From Anaeromyces robustus (taxonomy: Eukaryota; Neocallimastigomycota; Neocallimastigomycetes; Neocallimastigales; Neocallimastigaceae), in assembly GCA_002104895.1 (NCBI GenBank), contig MCFG01000102.1:60001-124000 (forward strand): DNA of 64,000 bases, given 5' to 3'. Both the position numbers and the translations under genes were made by a program. Below are positions 26,981-40,632 of the stretch, piece by piece. The notes under the pieces are model-generated. The model searched no databases. It was not told the origin of the DNA and saw only the letters and a program-made list of their open reading frames with translations. Within the stretch, counting starts at the first letter, position 1. Each line of letters starts with the position of its first letter.

Positions 26981-29869
26981 TTTTCTTTCTTTTATTTTTT
27001 ACTTATATTTTTATAATATTTATAAATAAATATAATCCTCAATTTATTTGTATTTATGTATTTCGTATTATTATAATACCTTTATTTTATTATAATAAGT
27101 TATACGTTAGTTTTATTTTTTATACGCGATTTATATCGAATTATATTTTATTATATATTATTATTTAATTTAATCTTATTTTTATCTTTATTCTTATATA
27201 TTAATCACTTTTTTGTGTTTATTTGATTTTATTAATTATTATAAATTCTTTTATTATAATTTTTTTTTGTGGGTATGTATTGTATAGTTTTCAGTTGTTT
27301 TATTATATTGTAGTATATTATATTATATCATATTATATTATATTATATTATTTTATTTTTATGTAATATTCTTTTATAATTAGTTTTTAAATTTTAAACC
27401 TTGTATAAAAACTTGCTTTTATTTATTAAAAATAAAATATAAATATATATACATATAAATATAAAAATAGGTATCCATATATGTTTTAGTATATATATAG
27501 TATATATATTTAATACAAAAATATTACATTTTATTGATAATTATGTTTGAAAGCTTATTGAGTAAAACGATTATCCAGAATATAAAAATTATTATTTATT
27601 TAAACCTTAACATTTGTAGAAGATAAAAAAAATATTTATTGGAATAAAATATAGATAATTAATATATAATATATGTTTTAATTAATTGATTTTCAAATAA
27701 TTTTAGATTTTTATGTTTTTTAATAATACTTTTATGAATGTTTAAATTCAAAATAGACATGAAATGGAATTTGTAACAATTTGATTTATTTTACATATAA
27801 AAATATATAAATAACATTTAAAATTAAAGGTTTATTAGTATTATTACTATCAATAGATTTTAAATTTAAAATAAAAATAAAAATAAAAGCAAAAAAGTAT
27901 ATATATCCATATATTTAATAGAAATATTAAATATGAATTAATAAATAATAATATATTATATATTATTATATGATAAATTTATCCATTAAATATTTAATAA
28001 ATACTTTAAATTTCAAATAGTAATTATTAAGAATAACTATAAATTAATAAATTAATATTACAGTAATTTATTATCGATTATAAAGTATGCTTAAATAAAA
28101 GTATACATATAATATATAATATAAAATATTTAATACCTTTTTTAATTTAATTTTATAAAATTAATGTTTCCTATTTATTTTTTGTTCTTCTTTTATATAA
28201 TATATAATTGTAGGAGTTTGATTATATATAAATAATTTCTTATATTGTACTATTTAAAAAAAAGTATTTATTTATATATTTACAGTTCTAATATATATAT
28301 TATAAAATATTATAAATTAAATAAAAAATGATGTATATGGATCGAAAAAAAAAAAAAAAAAAAAATATATATTTATATATATATATATAATTAAACTGAG
28401 CAAATTATAGAATATAATGAATGATTGCTAGTTTTTTTAATATTAGATATATATATATAAATTAATTGATAGTATCAAATATAATATATATATATATTTA
28501 CCGATAATTACTGTTTTTATTGTTAATTTAATATTTATTTTGAGAAAAATATTAATAATTGATAATAATAAAGATAATAATATTAGTAAAATAATGAAAT
28601 GTTATTTCTTATTCCATGTGATTTATATAAAATTAAAATAATTAAATAATTAAAATAATTATCTTATTTTTTGTTATGATTTTTTTTTTATTAATTTTTT
28701 GTTAATAAGTTTTTAAAAAAATATCCATTTTTATGTTTAAAATTTTTGATTATAAAAAGAAAAACAAAAAGAAAACAAAAAAAAAGAAAAAAAAACTTTA
28801 ATGAAATTGATAAATTACATATATTACTTTTTATTGTTTTTTATTATTTGATTTTATTTTTACTAACTCCAACTTTTTGATATTTGTTTTAATTTTTACA
28901 TATTTTAATTTTTTAATTCCAACATAAAATTAAAACTTTAATTATTAAAAATTTTCAATGTAAATAATAATTAATCAATATTTAATTATTTATTTATTCA
29001 TACATTTATACATTTCATATTTCTATTTAATTAACAATTTATTATCATTGTTATATTATTATTTATTTAATAATTATAAAATATATATATATTATAAAAA
29101 ATAATAAACATAATCATATATATGATATTTATTAATATCAATATTCGTAATTATTTATTCTGTATTAATAACTATTTATTCTGTATTTAATATTATCGAT
29201 GTTATTTAAATACATTAATATATATAAAAGAAATTAAAAAACAAAATATCATAATATGGAATTATATTTTTCAATTATTACATATATACTGGACAGGTTG
29301 TATTAATTATCCTATTTTTTTTAAGTTAAATATCATTAATTTTTTTAAACATTCGAAATTAATTTATTAAGAATAGATTATAATTGGAAATTATAAACAC
29401 AATTTTAAAATACAAAAAAATATCCATAATAATATAATAAAATATTGAATTAATTAAAAAATAAAAAAGTATTTAATGATTTAATGATTACTTTATGTTT
29501 AAAAAAGTTATAATATATAAATAATTATTAAAGTGGTATAATAAAATTTTAGATTAAAGATATTCTACGAAAATAATTTTATTTTAATATTTAAAATAAA
29601 ATGTCAAGAATAATATTAAAGTATTAAATATATTTATTTGTACAATGTATTGAAATAGTTTATAATATTTAAGATTATACATTTAAATATTGATATTAAA
29701 CATATTATTAAAAAATATTTAATATAAATCATATTAATTTAAATAAGTATATAAAAAAAAGAATATTTTTATGAGAAAAAAGTAGGTTATAAAACTTTTA
29801 TTTTTATAGATTTTATGTAATTATTAACATTTATTCTTTTGTTATTTTTTAATTTATTTAATTTTTATT

Positions 29870-29871
<2 letters not shown>

Positions 29872-29965
<94 letters not shown>

Positions 29966-30028
29966 TATACTTATTTATATATATTTATATATTTATTTAT
30001 TTATTATTTATTTATTTATTTATTTATA
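29872..30028. repeat. (TTTA)n tract
   Basis: A tetranucleotide run of about 100 bases is followed by a second shorter run, separated by ATATATTT sequence. The Phe/Ile/Tyr/Leu frame on the plus strand is an artefact. Confidence 0.92.
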
Positions 30029-30727
30029 TAATCTAAATTTTTGGAAATTAACAATCATTAAATATTTTTTATACTTTTTTGTCTATATTAATTCAATATT
30101 GTTACACAAGATAAACTTTAAAATTTTTAATTATGATATGAATAAATGTATAAATGTATACATGATAATTACATTATAAAAAAAATTAAATGAATATTAA
30201 ATAATTATATTTATAATTTTTATTAATTCTATATTATAAAATATATATATAAAGTTTATAAACTTTTATCCATTCATGGTCCAATTAAATTATATATATT
30301 AATGTAGATTAGAATATATTTTAAATATTTTAAATGTCATCCATATATATATTTCCTTTCTAGAATATATTATTTATTAAATAATATATTAGAAGTTATA
30401 AAAAAATAAATAGAATTTATAGCAAATAATAAATTATGTAAATGTTCAACATAATAAACTTTATTCTTTAATAAATTGACTATTAATGTGATACAAGGTT
30501 AATTAAAAAAAAGGAGTGAATTGTAAGAATAATATATAGATTATATATTATAATAATATAACTTATATAATTAATTCTTGCAATATAAATAAATAATCAA
30601 ATATAATAATTATAAATGGTTTAATATATTATTTATTATATTGAGAGTTCACTAAATTAATATATTAAATTGTAGAAGTTTTCTTGGTTAAATATATATA
30701 TTATTTAATTAATATAAAATAATATCA

Positions 30728-30735
30728 ATGAATAA

Positions 30736-30798
<63 letters not shown>
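30728..30798. repeat. (AAAT)n tract
   Basis: A simple tetranucleotide run of about 70 bases in the gene-free region. Confidence 0.9.
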
Positions 30799-32026
30799 CT
30801 TTATTTTATACATATGTATATGTTATTTTTTATTGGCAAAACTGTTGTTACTATAATAATATTAATAATAAACCGAAAGGATATATTTTTTTTTATTCTT
30901 CACAAATAAAAAAGTAATTGAAAATAAAAAAAAAAAAAATAAATATAATATATAGAAATAGGATGTAATAGAGTAAAAAAAAAAGTTTAAAAAAATAATA
31001 TTAATAATATAAATCATTTTATATATTTTATTTAAACTCTTTTTTTTTTAAATATTATTATTTTTTAAAATTATTAAACAAATTTTAAATAATATAAAAA
31101 AGTGCTCTTTCTGATAAAAAAGTATATTGATTTAAAATAATTATTCAAATTATTAAAAGTATTTTTTATTGTATTAAATAAAATATGTATTTTTGGATTT
31201 TGTTTTATTTTGATAATAATAACAAATTATAGAAAAGGGATAATAGAATTATTATAATTAATAATCATCAAAATAAGAATTTCAATAAGATATTAAACAG
31301 TAGTGAGAAAAAAAATAAATCAAATTCAATTTTTTTAAACGAATAATCATATAATAAAAATAACATAATATTATTGAAATAAAAATTGAATCAAAAATTA
31401 AAAAATAAGATATATAATATTTATAATTAAAGTACTAAAGTATATTTTAAAATTTATATTATTATAAAGTAAACTGACTATTTATATATTTATATAATAT
31501 CAATATCAATAATAATTATTATATAATTAAATATAGGAATAATTGTTTGACATTAAAATCAATAAATCTCTAAAAATAAATAATAAAGTATTTCTATAAA
31601 GATTTTTGAAAAATCTATATTTTTTTTATAATAATCTTTTTTTATTATTATTTCAAATATTAGTTTTAATTTAATATTATTATTTTTATAGTATTAATAT
31701 TGAAAGTAATCTAAAATAGTAATAAAAAAGATATTTATAAAAAAAATTTAAATACTTAATGTTTTTTTTTAATGAAATATATTGATGATTATACATTATT
31801 TTAAATAATAATTAAAAGTATATGAATAGGTATTGTTTGTATTTTTATTTAAACTAAATATTCAATTAATAATTATAATAAATAATACATTTATATTAAT
31901 ATATTTTAAAATTATAAATTTAATTTTTTATATTATATTAAAAGATAAGTTATAAAACAATAAATAAAAATATTAAAAAAATCAAATAATAATAATAATA
32001 ATAATAATAATAATTATAAAAATAAA

Positions 32027-33778
32027 ATGTTTGATGATTCAAAATTTATCGAATTAATTTATGCTGATGTTAAACCTGAAGCAAATGATGGTTTAAAATT
32101 TTCAGGTGTTGTCAAGGTAATTATTAAAAATATTTAAATATATGGTAACAATTTTTATCAATTATAATAATTTTAATTTTTTATACAATATTTATAAAAA
32201 CATTCAAACTCTGAATAATTTAATAAAGATAAATGTTCAATCTCTTAGTAAAAAAGAAAAAAAGGGAACTAATCATGAGCATAATGTATACTTACATATT
32301 AAACTCTCTGACGGTTATGTGGTTGTTGGTAAAGTCAGCCCATTCCGTCAGCTTGTTAGTAAAGATAATCAATCTGATAATACCTACAATAATTTTCATC
32401 CATTATATTTCAGATTTACACATACTTCAGGTGGTTTTGGAAGACCAAGAATGACAGAATTTTATTTAATGTAATATATTTAATTTAAAAATTATTTTAC
32501 CTAAATATTTTTTGATTTATATTTACTTTTTTTTAATATACTAATATAATATAATATAATATAATACATTATATTATATTATATCATATTATATTATAAC
32601 AATAATTATTTATAATATTAACATTTAATTAACATCATAATTATTATATAGATATGAACATATTCGTGTAATGGATGATAAAAAAATAAAAGAAAATTAT
32701 TTTCTTAATTATAATGGTAATCATTTAAAAATTCCAAAACGTTTAGGATGGATAAATCAAATTTATGGTAAAGATTGGCATAGAACTTTAATTTATGTTC
32801 ATCGTCCGACTTCCCCAGGTCAAAGTGTTCATATTATAGGTGCTCGTCCAAGTAATAAAATGTATTCGATGTCTTCACAAGATGTACCAATTTATCATAC
32901 CAATGTAATGGATAAATCCAAAAAATTAATTAGAGGTAATTAATAATACTAAAAGTTTTTTCTTGTAAAATTTTTTACAATACATTTATATTATTTATTA
33001 ATGAACAAATTATATATTATTAAAAATCTATCAGAATTTGATGATAAATTATCTTGGGTGTCATTGAAAAAAAGAATGGGAAATGAGTATAAAAATATGC
33101 CATTAGGAACTCCACTGGACTGTAATTTTTTAAATTTTTTTTTTTTTATAGCATATAAATGTTATATATAAAAAATAATAACATTATTTGAAATATTTTT
33201 ATATGCTATTTTATATTATTTTTTTTAAAATATAATAAATTTTTATTGAATATTTTAATTTATTAGGGACGACGGATGATCCATGCTGTGGAACTAGTTG
33301 GTTAAATTCAGGATATGGTTTTGATGAAACTAATTCTGAATTACATTTAGGTCCTCATTATTGGCTTTTAGATATTATTGTTGATAGTTCTTTTTGTGAA
33401 AGTAATGAAGATAGCGATGAAAGTGATTATGGCTATCAAGATGAGTTAGATGATTTTGATTTTGACCCATACAATTCTGATCATTACACTCCTAAATACA
33501 AGGGTTCACATAGTTTAAGAGATAAATATGAACAATTATCATATCGTAAAAATGGTTATGCTAATGAAAATTATCAAAATGATGATGGTCGTGGTTATAC
33601 TTTTAAATTTAAAATATGTGATGAAAATGGTAACATCGAAGGCTCACATTTAAATGGTGGCGGCGGTTTAACTCGTGTCGCTCAATGTGGTATGATTAAT
33701 ATTATTGAATACGGTGTTCCTGGTTCAGAAAGATATATACCAATGGATGGTATACGAAGACCAATTCGTGATTGCTAA
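32027..33778 (+). CDS. Unrecognised 404-residue protein
   Basis: Five exons, 32027-32116, 32229-32470, 32652-32935, 33035-33121 and 33267-33778, join in perfect phase and end in a TAA stop. The protein starts MFDDSKFIELIYADVKPEAN. It continues with conserved-looking globular sequence: YVVVGKVSPFRQL, HTSGGFGRPRMTEFYLIYEH, RLGWINQIYGKDWHRTLIYV and SVHIIGARPSNKMYSM. It then has DDPCCGTSWLNSGYGFDE, LGPHYWLLDIIVD, an acidic stretch (EDSDESDYG), and GGGGLTRVAQCGMINIIEYG. It is rich in Gly, Tyr and Trp, with no signal peptide, no membrane span and few low-complexity runs, which sets it apart from its neighbours. Exon G+C is clearly above that of the introns. I cannot assign a family; it may be restricted to this lineage. 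Confidence 0.8.
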
Positions 33779-33884
33779 TAATTCAGCTTTATAAAAAGAT
33801 ATAGTAATAATGAAAAAAAAATAATTATAATAAAAATATATATATATATTCTAAGTATTATAAAAAATAATAAAAAAAAATAAA

Positions 33885-34135
33885 AACAAAAAAACAAAAA
33901 AACAAAAAAAAAACAAAAAAACAAAAAAACAAAAAAACAAAAAAACAAAAAAACAAAAAAACAAAAAAACAAAAAAACAAAAAAAAAAACAAAAAAACAA
34001 AAAAACAAAAAAACAAAAAAAAAAACAAAAAAACAAAAAAAAAAAACAAAAAAAAAAAAAAAAAGACAAAAACAAAAACGAAAAGAAACAAAACAAAAAA
34101 AAACAAAAAAAAAAAAAAAAAAAAGCAAAAAAAAA
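33885..34135. repeat. CAAAAAAA-type octamer array grading into poly-A
   Basis: Units of C followed by seven A repeat many times, with some units carrying nine or more A. The array degenerates to long A-runs after about 34040. All three minus-strand Phe/Val/Cys frames here are artefacts of the repeat. Confidence 0.93.
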
Positions 34136-35672
34136 AAAAAAATATTGGATTATAATTATTATTATAATAAAATTTAAAATATACCATTTATTTATTTTTT
34201 TTTTTAAATTATTTGATTTTTTAAAAATTATTAAACAAATTTGAAATGAAAACATACATTGTTACAAATAATATTATAACAAAATCAAGCAACAATATGG
34301 TAAAAGAAAAAATCTTTTAATTAGATATATAACAAAAACTTTTAATAGATTTTATCAAGCAGTCAAAATTAAATCAATAAAAATGATAATAATATTAAAT
34401 AAATTATTATTTTAACAGAAACGATTCAAAGTAAAATGTGAATGAAATGAAATGAGTTATTATTATATAATAGATAAGTATTATTACTTATTAATTTTAT
34501 TTGTAACTTTAATAATTAAATGAAAAGCTCATAGTAGAAAAATTAATTAGATAAAAAGAATAATACAAAAAAAGAAAAGTTTAAATTTAATTATGAATTT
34601 TTTCTATACAAAAAAATTTAATATATAAATATATATAGTATTTTTTTTTCTTTTTAAATTAGAAATTCTTTAATAATATTTTTTTTTCTTAAATATCCTT
34701 TTTAGAAGCATATTATATTATAATAAAAAAAATTAAAAGAAAAAAAAAAAAAAAAAAAAAAAAAACAAAATACAACCAATAAAATAAAATAAAAAAAATA
34801 AAAAAATAATATTAAAATAAAATAAAGTAAAATAAAATAAAATAAAAAGAAAATTAATAATTAAAAAAATGATAGTCAATAAATAGCAAATACAAATAAA
34901 ATAAAATAAAAATAAAATAAAAATAAATTAAAAAATCGAAATAAAAAAAAAATATAATATAATAATATTGATTATTAATTTCACAAAACTATTTAATGCC
35001 AACAATGATAATAATAAATATAATTATAATAAATAAACAAATTAATGAATAATCAATATTTTTAACAAAAAAATAAGAGCCAATATTATTTATATAAATA
35101 AAAATATAATTTTATTTTTATTTAAATAAATTTGATTTATCTAATTCTAAATAATTTAAAATTTAATTTAAATTAGCACAGTTTTATATCAATTAAAGAA
35201 TAAAACTAAATTTTTTATTTAATAATAAAATATTGTTTAAATACTATTTAAGTATATATATAAAAAATTTTTAAATAAAATTTACTTAAAAGCAAAAATA
35301 ACAAAACAAATCAATTGAGTATCATATTTTGTTATTTACTTATGTGTAAAAAGTAATATAAAATTGATAAATCAGTTTTAACACAATTTTCTAGTTGTTT
35401 TTATGATTGTAAATATGTAAACAAAAAATATAATTTTGATAATATATATTTTTAATATCGTTTGTTCATATAATTATAATTTTTAATTATTGGTGATTTA
35501 ATAATTCATATATCTTATCTTTTTTAATAATTTTGTAAATTTGTAATGAAGAAATCTTTGTTTTTCATGTAAAGTTTTGAAATTATGTATATTGAATAAA
35601 CTTTTTGAAATTTTTTTTTTTTTATATAATTTTATTTTAGATTTTTAAAGTTTGAAAATTTACATTCAAAAT

Positions 35673-35673
<1 letters not shown>

Positions 35674-35722
<49 letters not shown>
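35674..35722. repeat. Run of about 49 A
   Basis: An uninterrupted A homopolymer about 165 bases upstream of the tubby-gene start codon. Its length may be unreliable in any assembly. Confidence 0.9.
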
Positions 35723-35724
<2 letters not shown>

Positions 35725-35886
35725 AAAGAAAAATGTTTAAATTAAAATAATGAAAAATAATAGAAACAAAAAAAAATTAATAAAATAGATGAATAAAATA
35801 AATTTAGGATAATTAAAAAAAAAAAGGAGTAATTTAAATACAAATAAAATATAAATAAAAATTAAAAATATACTTAAATATATATT

Positions 35887-37932
35887 ATGAATCAAATTGA
35901 CACATTAAAAACAGATATACGTCTGTGGGAAAAGAAATTTATTAAAAAACATGGAAGAAAACCTATAAAATCAGATATTGCTAATGATAAAAAGATTGGT
36001 AATTTTTTATTCATTCATATAACAATCATTTAATATTATTGATTGTTATAATTAATAAAAATGTTTTATTTTTAATTACTTTATATACATAAATATTTTT
36101 TTTAAAAATAAAAAATACAGTCAAAAAATATGAAAAATATAAAAAATTAAAAATAGCTATTGAAAAACAAAATACAAACCATCATAAAAATTCAAAATCC
36201 TATACAAATAAAAAAAATAATCATAGTGATAGTGAAAACGACAAAATTACTAATACTAAAAAGAAACATCTTCATGAAGGAAAAAAAATGAATCGGTCTA
36301 AATCTTTAAATCAAATATCACGAACAAATAGTAATAAACATTTACATCGTTCTCATAGTATGATAAATGATAAAAATAATAATAATAATAATAATAATAA
36401 TAATTCCCATCATTTAAAGAAATTAAATGGTAAACCAAAAATATTAATGGTAAAACCACCATCTAATAATGCATTTACAACGCCAACTAAATCATATAAA
36501 AAGAAAAAGAATTCATTTAATTCAGAGTCAGATTCTGATTCAGACTCTGATTCTGATTCAAACTCAAACTCAAATTCAAACTCAAACTCAAACTCAAATT
36601 CAAATTCAAATTCAAATTCAGACTTATATTCAAATCATAAAAATGAAGATAAACTTACAGAAGAAGAAAATAATATTAAAGAAATAAGACATAAATCTAT
36701 ATCAGAAGATGATTCGGGATCTGAAACTGAAGTACAAGACATGAAAAGTGAAGATATTGAAGAGGAAATAATAATAGACGGTGATGAAAATGAAGATAAT
36801 AATAGTTATGAGGAATATAATGAAAAATCAGTAAGTGATAATGATTCAAGTAGTAGTACTGATAATTACAATGATAATAAAGAAAATGGAAGGAAAAAGA
36901 ATTTAAAGAATTCAAATTCTAAAAAAAAAATAAAATCATCAAATAAAAAAGATTTGTCTAAAGTAGGGAAAAAACATCATAAATCTAATAAAAATACAAA
37001 TAATGATAATATGGAAAGTAGTAACATGAAAAATACTAAACAAAATACAAGTACTAATACTTTAGTAAATAAAGAAAATAATATCACATCACCTAAAAAA
37101 AATAGTAAAACAAAAAAAAAGAATGAAATAGATAAAATACCACCACGTATGTTGGATATTATGGATATATCTGTTGACGATATATATAAGTTAGTTGAAA
37201 TTTTGTATATTTTTATTATTAAATTTATTAATATATTTATTAATTTACATTTATTATTTTACAATCATTTATATTATATTTTTATTTATATTTTAATATA
37301 TTCAAATATGGTTTTTGTTACTTTATTATTAATAAAATAGTCGAACCCCTGTAAATGGTGTATTAAGACTTCGTATTGTTCGTCAATATGAAACTTTATT
37401 TGATAGAATATATCCTAGATTTGCTCTATATAATGCTTCAAATGCACCAAGTGGTCAACAATTATTAAAAAAAAATAAATCAGATATGAGCAATAACTTC
37501 AAACCTCCCCCAATTCTTTTAGCAAGACGTCGTAAAAAATGTTCAAAACCAAATTATATTATTAGTAAAAATACTTCTCAAACCGTTACTAAATCAAAAG
37601 ATTTTTATGTTGGTACTTTAAGGTAATAATGAATATATTATTTTTATAAGAATTTTTAATTTTATTTATCTAAAGTAAATATAATATTATTATTCTTAAA
37701 AATATAAAATCAATTTAATTCTAATATAATAACATAATATTTTTTTTTAAATTACACAGATATTGTAAAGAGCATTCATTGTATATGCTTTTAGATTCAA
37801 GAAAATATAATCCAAAATTACCTAATAAAGGATTAAAAACTACCTCTCTTATACGATTCGTAATTAAATATAAATTTTTTCATTATTATCTAAATTAATA
37901 TTACTATAACAACAGCTTTATTATTATTATTG

Positions 37933-37965
<33 letters not shown>

Positions 37966-38078
37966 TATTATTTATTATTTATTATTATTATTAATTACTA
38001 ATTATTATAATTATAATTACTAATTATTATTATTATTATTATTACTATTACTATTATTATTATTATTATTATTATTAC

Positions 38079-38147
<69 letters not shown>

Positions 38148-38960
38148 ATTTATTAATTTATTAATCATTATATAATATTAACGTATTCTTTTACTATATA
38201 ATTAAATATGAATTTAATATTTATAATCTATAAATATAATTATATAGACGAACTTAACAAATCATAATGTATTTGTAGCAACTCCTGGATTTTTCTATGA
38301 TACAACAAAAGTATATAATAAAAAGAATTAATTATAATATTTAAATGTACAGTGATAAATTTTTACATAAATAATATTATATTTTATATTTTATTTTTTT
38401 AGCCTGTTCCGGATATATTAAATGATATCGATTTTGAAAATGAAGATAATTTATTTTTTTTAAATAGTAACCCAAGCATTACACGTAATTATTATAAAAA
38501 TTATTCGTAAATTTTAAAAATAATAATAATAATATAATCTTAAATATAATTTAAATAAATAAAAAGGACCAAGAATATCTACTGGTAAATTTGGTTCTAA
38601 AAAATACGATGCAAATAAACCTATTAATAAATATAGAAGCCTTAATTTTACGGAAATTTCTGGAGGTAAATATTTTAAATAATAATTATTTATGAATTTT
38701 ATTTTTCAATTAACAGTGATAAATTATATTTAATTCTTTTTCATATTTTTATTATAAAAGAATTCTTTTTCAGTAATTATCATCAAAGAAAATATAATTC
38801 AGATCTTTCTATAAATGATAATAATCAACCTAAACCTATATTATTTAATTTTGAACAAATGAATTCAACAGATTATTCTGTAGATATTATGCACCCTATT
38901 ACAGCATTAGAAGGTTTTTCAATAGCATTATCAATTATTTCTGAAATGATAGACAATTAA
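35887..38960 (+). CDS. Tubby C-terminal domain protein with Sld2/RECQL4-like N-terminal motif
   Basis: Eight exons, 35887-35998, 36121-37204, 37341-37622, 37760-37859, 38248-38310, 38403-38484, 38567-38665 and 38761-38960, give 673 residues in phase. Residues 1-55 (LKTDIRLWEKKFIKKHGRKP, then DIANDKKI and VKKYEKYKKLK) match the W-E-F-GR-P-D-YKxYxxLK pattern of Sld2/Drc1 and RECQL4 N-termini. A long Ser/Asn/Asp/Lys-rich linker follows. From about residue 400 a divergent tubby domain begins: GVLRLRIVRQYETLFDRIYP, LARRRKKCSKPNYIISKNT, KDFYVGTLR, FVATPGFF and the diagnostic end VDIMHPITALEGFSIALSII. Tubby domains bind PI(4,5)P2, and the basic RRRKK cluster sits where the lipid contacts lie. Tubby proteins serve ciliary trafficking in animals. 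The exon 2 donor could be 37205 (GTATAT) or a GTTAGT 18 bases earlier. Confidence 0.82.
37918..38143. repeat. (TTA)n array in a tubby-gene intron
   Basis: An interrupted trinucleotide tract fills most of the 388-base intron between exons 4 and 5. Confidence 0.92.
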
Positions 38961-40056
38961 TTTATTTTTCTTTTAATAAAAAATTCATGCTTTTTATTTA
39001 TTATTATTATTTTTTAATTAAAATGATTAATAAATTAAAATAAAATCATAATTAAATAGAAAATAACAATTTAAATATTTATATTACTGATAGAAACTAT
39101 ATTAAAAATTTTATATTTTATATAGACAAAAATGAAATCAATTGGAAAAAATATAACAGAATTGTGATTAAAATTTTAAATTTTTATTTTAAATAGTTTT
39201 TTTTATGGTATTTTAATAATATTAATACTAATATATAGTTAGAAAAAAGTAGTTCATTCTATTATTTATTGAATATATTTTGAGATTGTTTTCTTTTTTT
39301 AAAAAAATATAATTTTATTGTTGTATCTTTTTTTTATCACTAATTAAAAATACTATATATATATACAAGTATAAACTTATTTAACAATAGGATAAATAAA
39401 ATATATATAAATATATAAATAATAATAAATAATAATAATATATTATTATTATTAATTAATTAATTAATCAATCACTACATAATAGTATTGCTTCTAAATC
39501 TTTATAGAATAAAATTTTAATTAAAAAACATTTTCAAATAATATGAAAAATAAAAATAAAAATAATTAAAAATTTTAAAGTTATTGTTTTATATTTTAAA
39601 TATATATGTGTGTACATATATTTTGTATTTTAAGTATATAATATAATCTTTTCTTTTTAATAAATTTGTGATTTATGTATTTTTCTATTTATTTTTTTAT
39701 TGTAACTTTAAATTATTACTTGAAAAAATTTTAATTTATAATAATAAAAAAAAAAACTTTAAATCATTTTTATTCTTTTTACTCTAACTATAATTATTAA
39801 TATTTTTTGTTTTTTCTTGAAAAAAAATTTTTTTTTCATTTTTAATTTTTATCAAAGTATAAAAATAAAAAACTGCTTCTAGATTGTTTATTAGGCTCTT
39901 AAATTTTTTAAAATAACATAAAAAAAGTTATTGAGTTGCTTAGTGAAATTTAATATTTAATCGTTTAAAATATAAATATATAATAAAATAAATTTTTAAA
40001 AAAACAAATAAAAAAAAATACTTTTATTACTTATTTATATAATATAAATAAAAAAC
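38961..40056. other. Intergenic region between two plus-strand genes
   Basis: About 1.1 kb of A/T-rich DNA with no repeats of note and no gene seen. It should contain the 3' end signal of the tubby gene and the promoter of the coiled-coil gene. Confidence 0.6.
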
Positions 40057-40591
40057 ATGGCCACATCATTTCCTGTAGGAATATATCCACCATTCAATCC
40101 TCGTTCAACAAAGACATTTCCAACAACTGGTAATTTATATATTATCTTATATAAATATATAAAATAGTAATATTCTATATATAAGATTATTTATATAACT
40201 CATACTGATTTAATATAACAATATATTCAATAATATATATAAAAGGAAGAAAAACTGAAACAAATGATATATCAATAAAAAAAAGGTATATTAAATACAT
40301 ATAATATAAAAAAATGAAATGGAAATTTATTAGTATATAATATATTTCAATATTATAGTTTTAATTGATGTAAAATTCACATTATTTTATAATATAATTT
40401 TTTATTTGATTGTTATAATTTTATTTTTTAAAAAATTAAAAGAACAACTAAAACAAAAACATCGAAAGATGCATCCGATGATTATATTAGAAATTTACAA
40501 CAGCAAATATATTTATTAGAATTGGAAACCAGATATTTGTAAATTATATATACATTTATATAAATAATCAAATTTACTATTAAAGTTACGT

Positions 40592-40632
<41 letters not shown>

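Larger units (their letters stand above)
26981..32026. other. About 5 kb without a recognised gene, between divergent genes
   Basis: Divergent promoters of FAB1 and the gene at 32027 must lie at its ends. It contains a TTTA tract (about 29872-30028), an AAAT tract (about 30728-30798), an A-run near 28347-28366 and a short AAT run at 31985-32013 just before the next start codon. No frame of coding character, tRNA-like sequence or transposon motif was seen on either strand. Confidence 0.6.
33779..35886. other. A-rich intergenic region
   Basis: About 2.1 kb, strongly A-biased on the plus strand. It holds the CAAAAAAA array (33885-34135), an A-run near 34738-34765 and a 49-A run at 35674-35722. 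Nothing gene-like was found. Confidence 0.65.

Noticed and set aside
26981-32026. tRNA or other structured RNA genes
   Set aside because: I scanned for T-loop-like GGTTCGA-type boxes and G/C-rich stems and found none convincing.
33775-34255. Three overlapping minus-strand Phe-rich frames that look like membrane proteins
   Set aside because: The CAAAAAAA array reads as Phe with Cys/Val in every frame; it is not coding.
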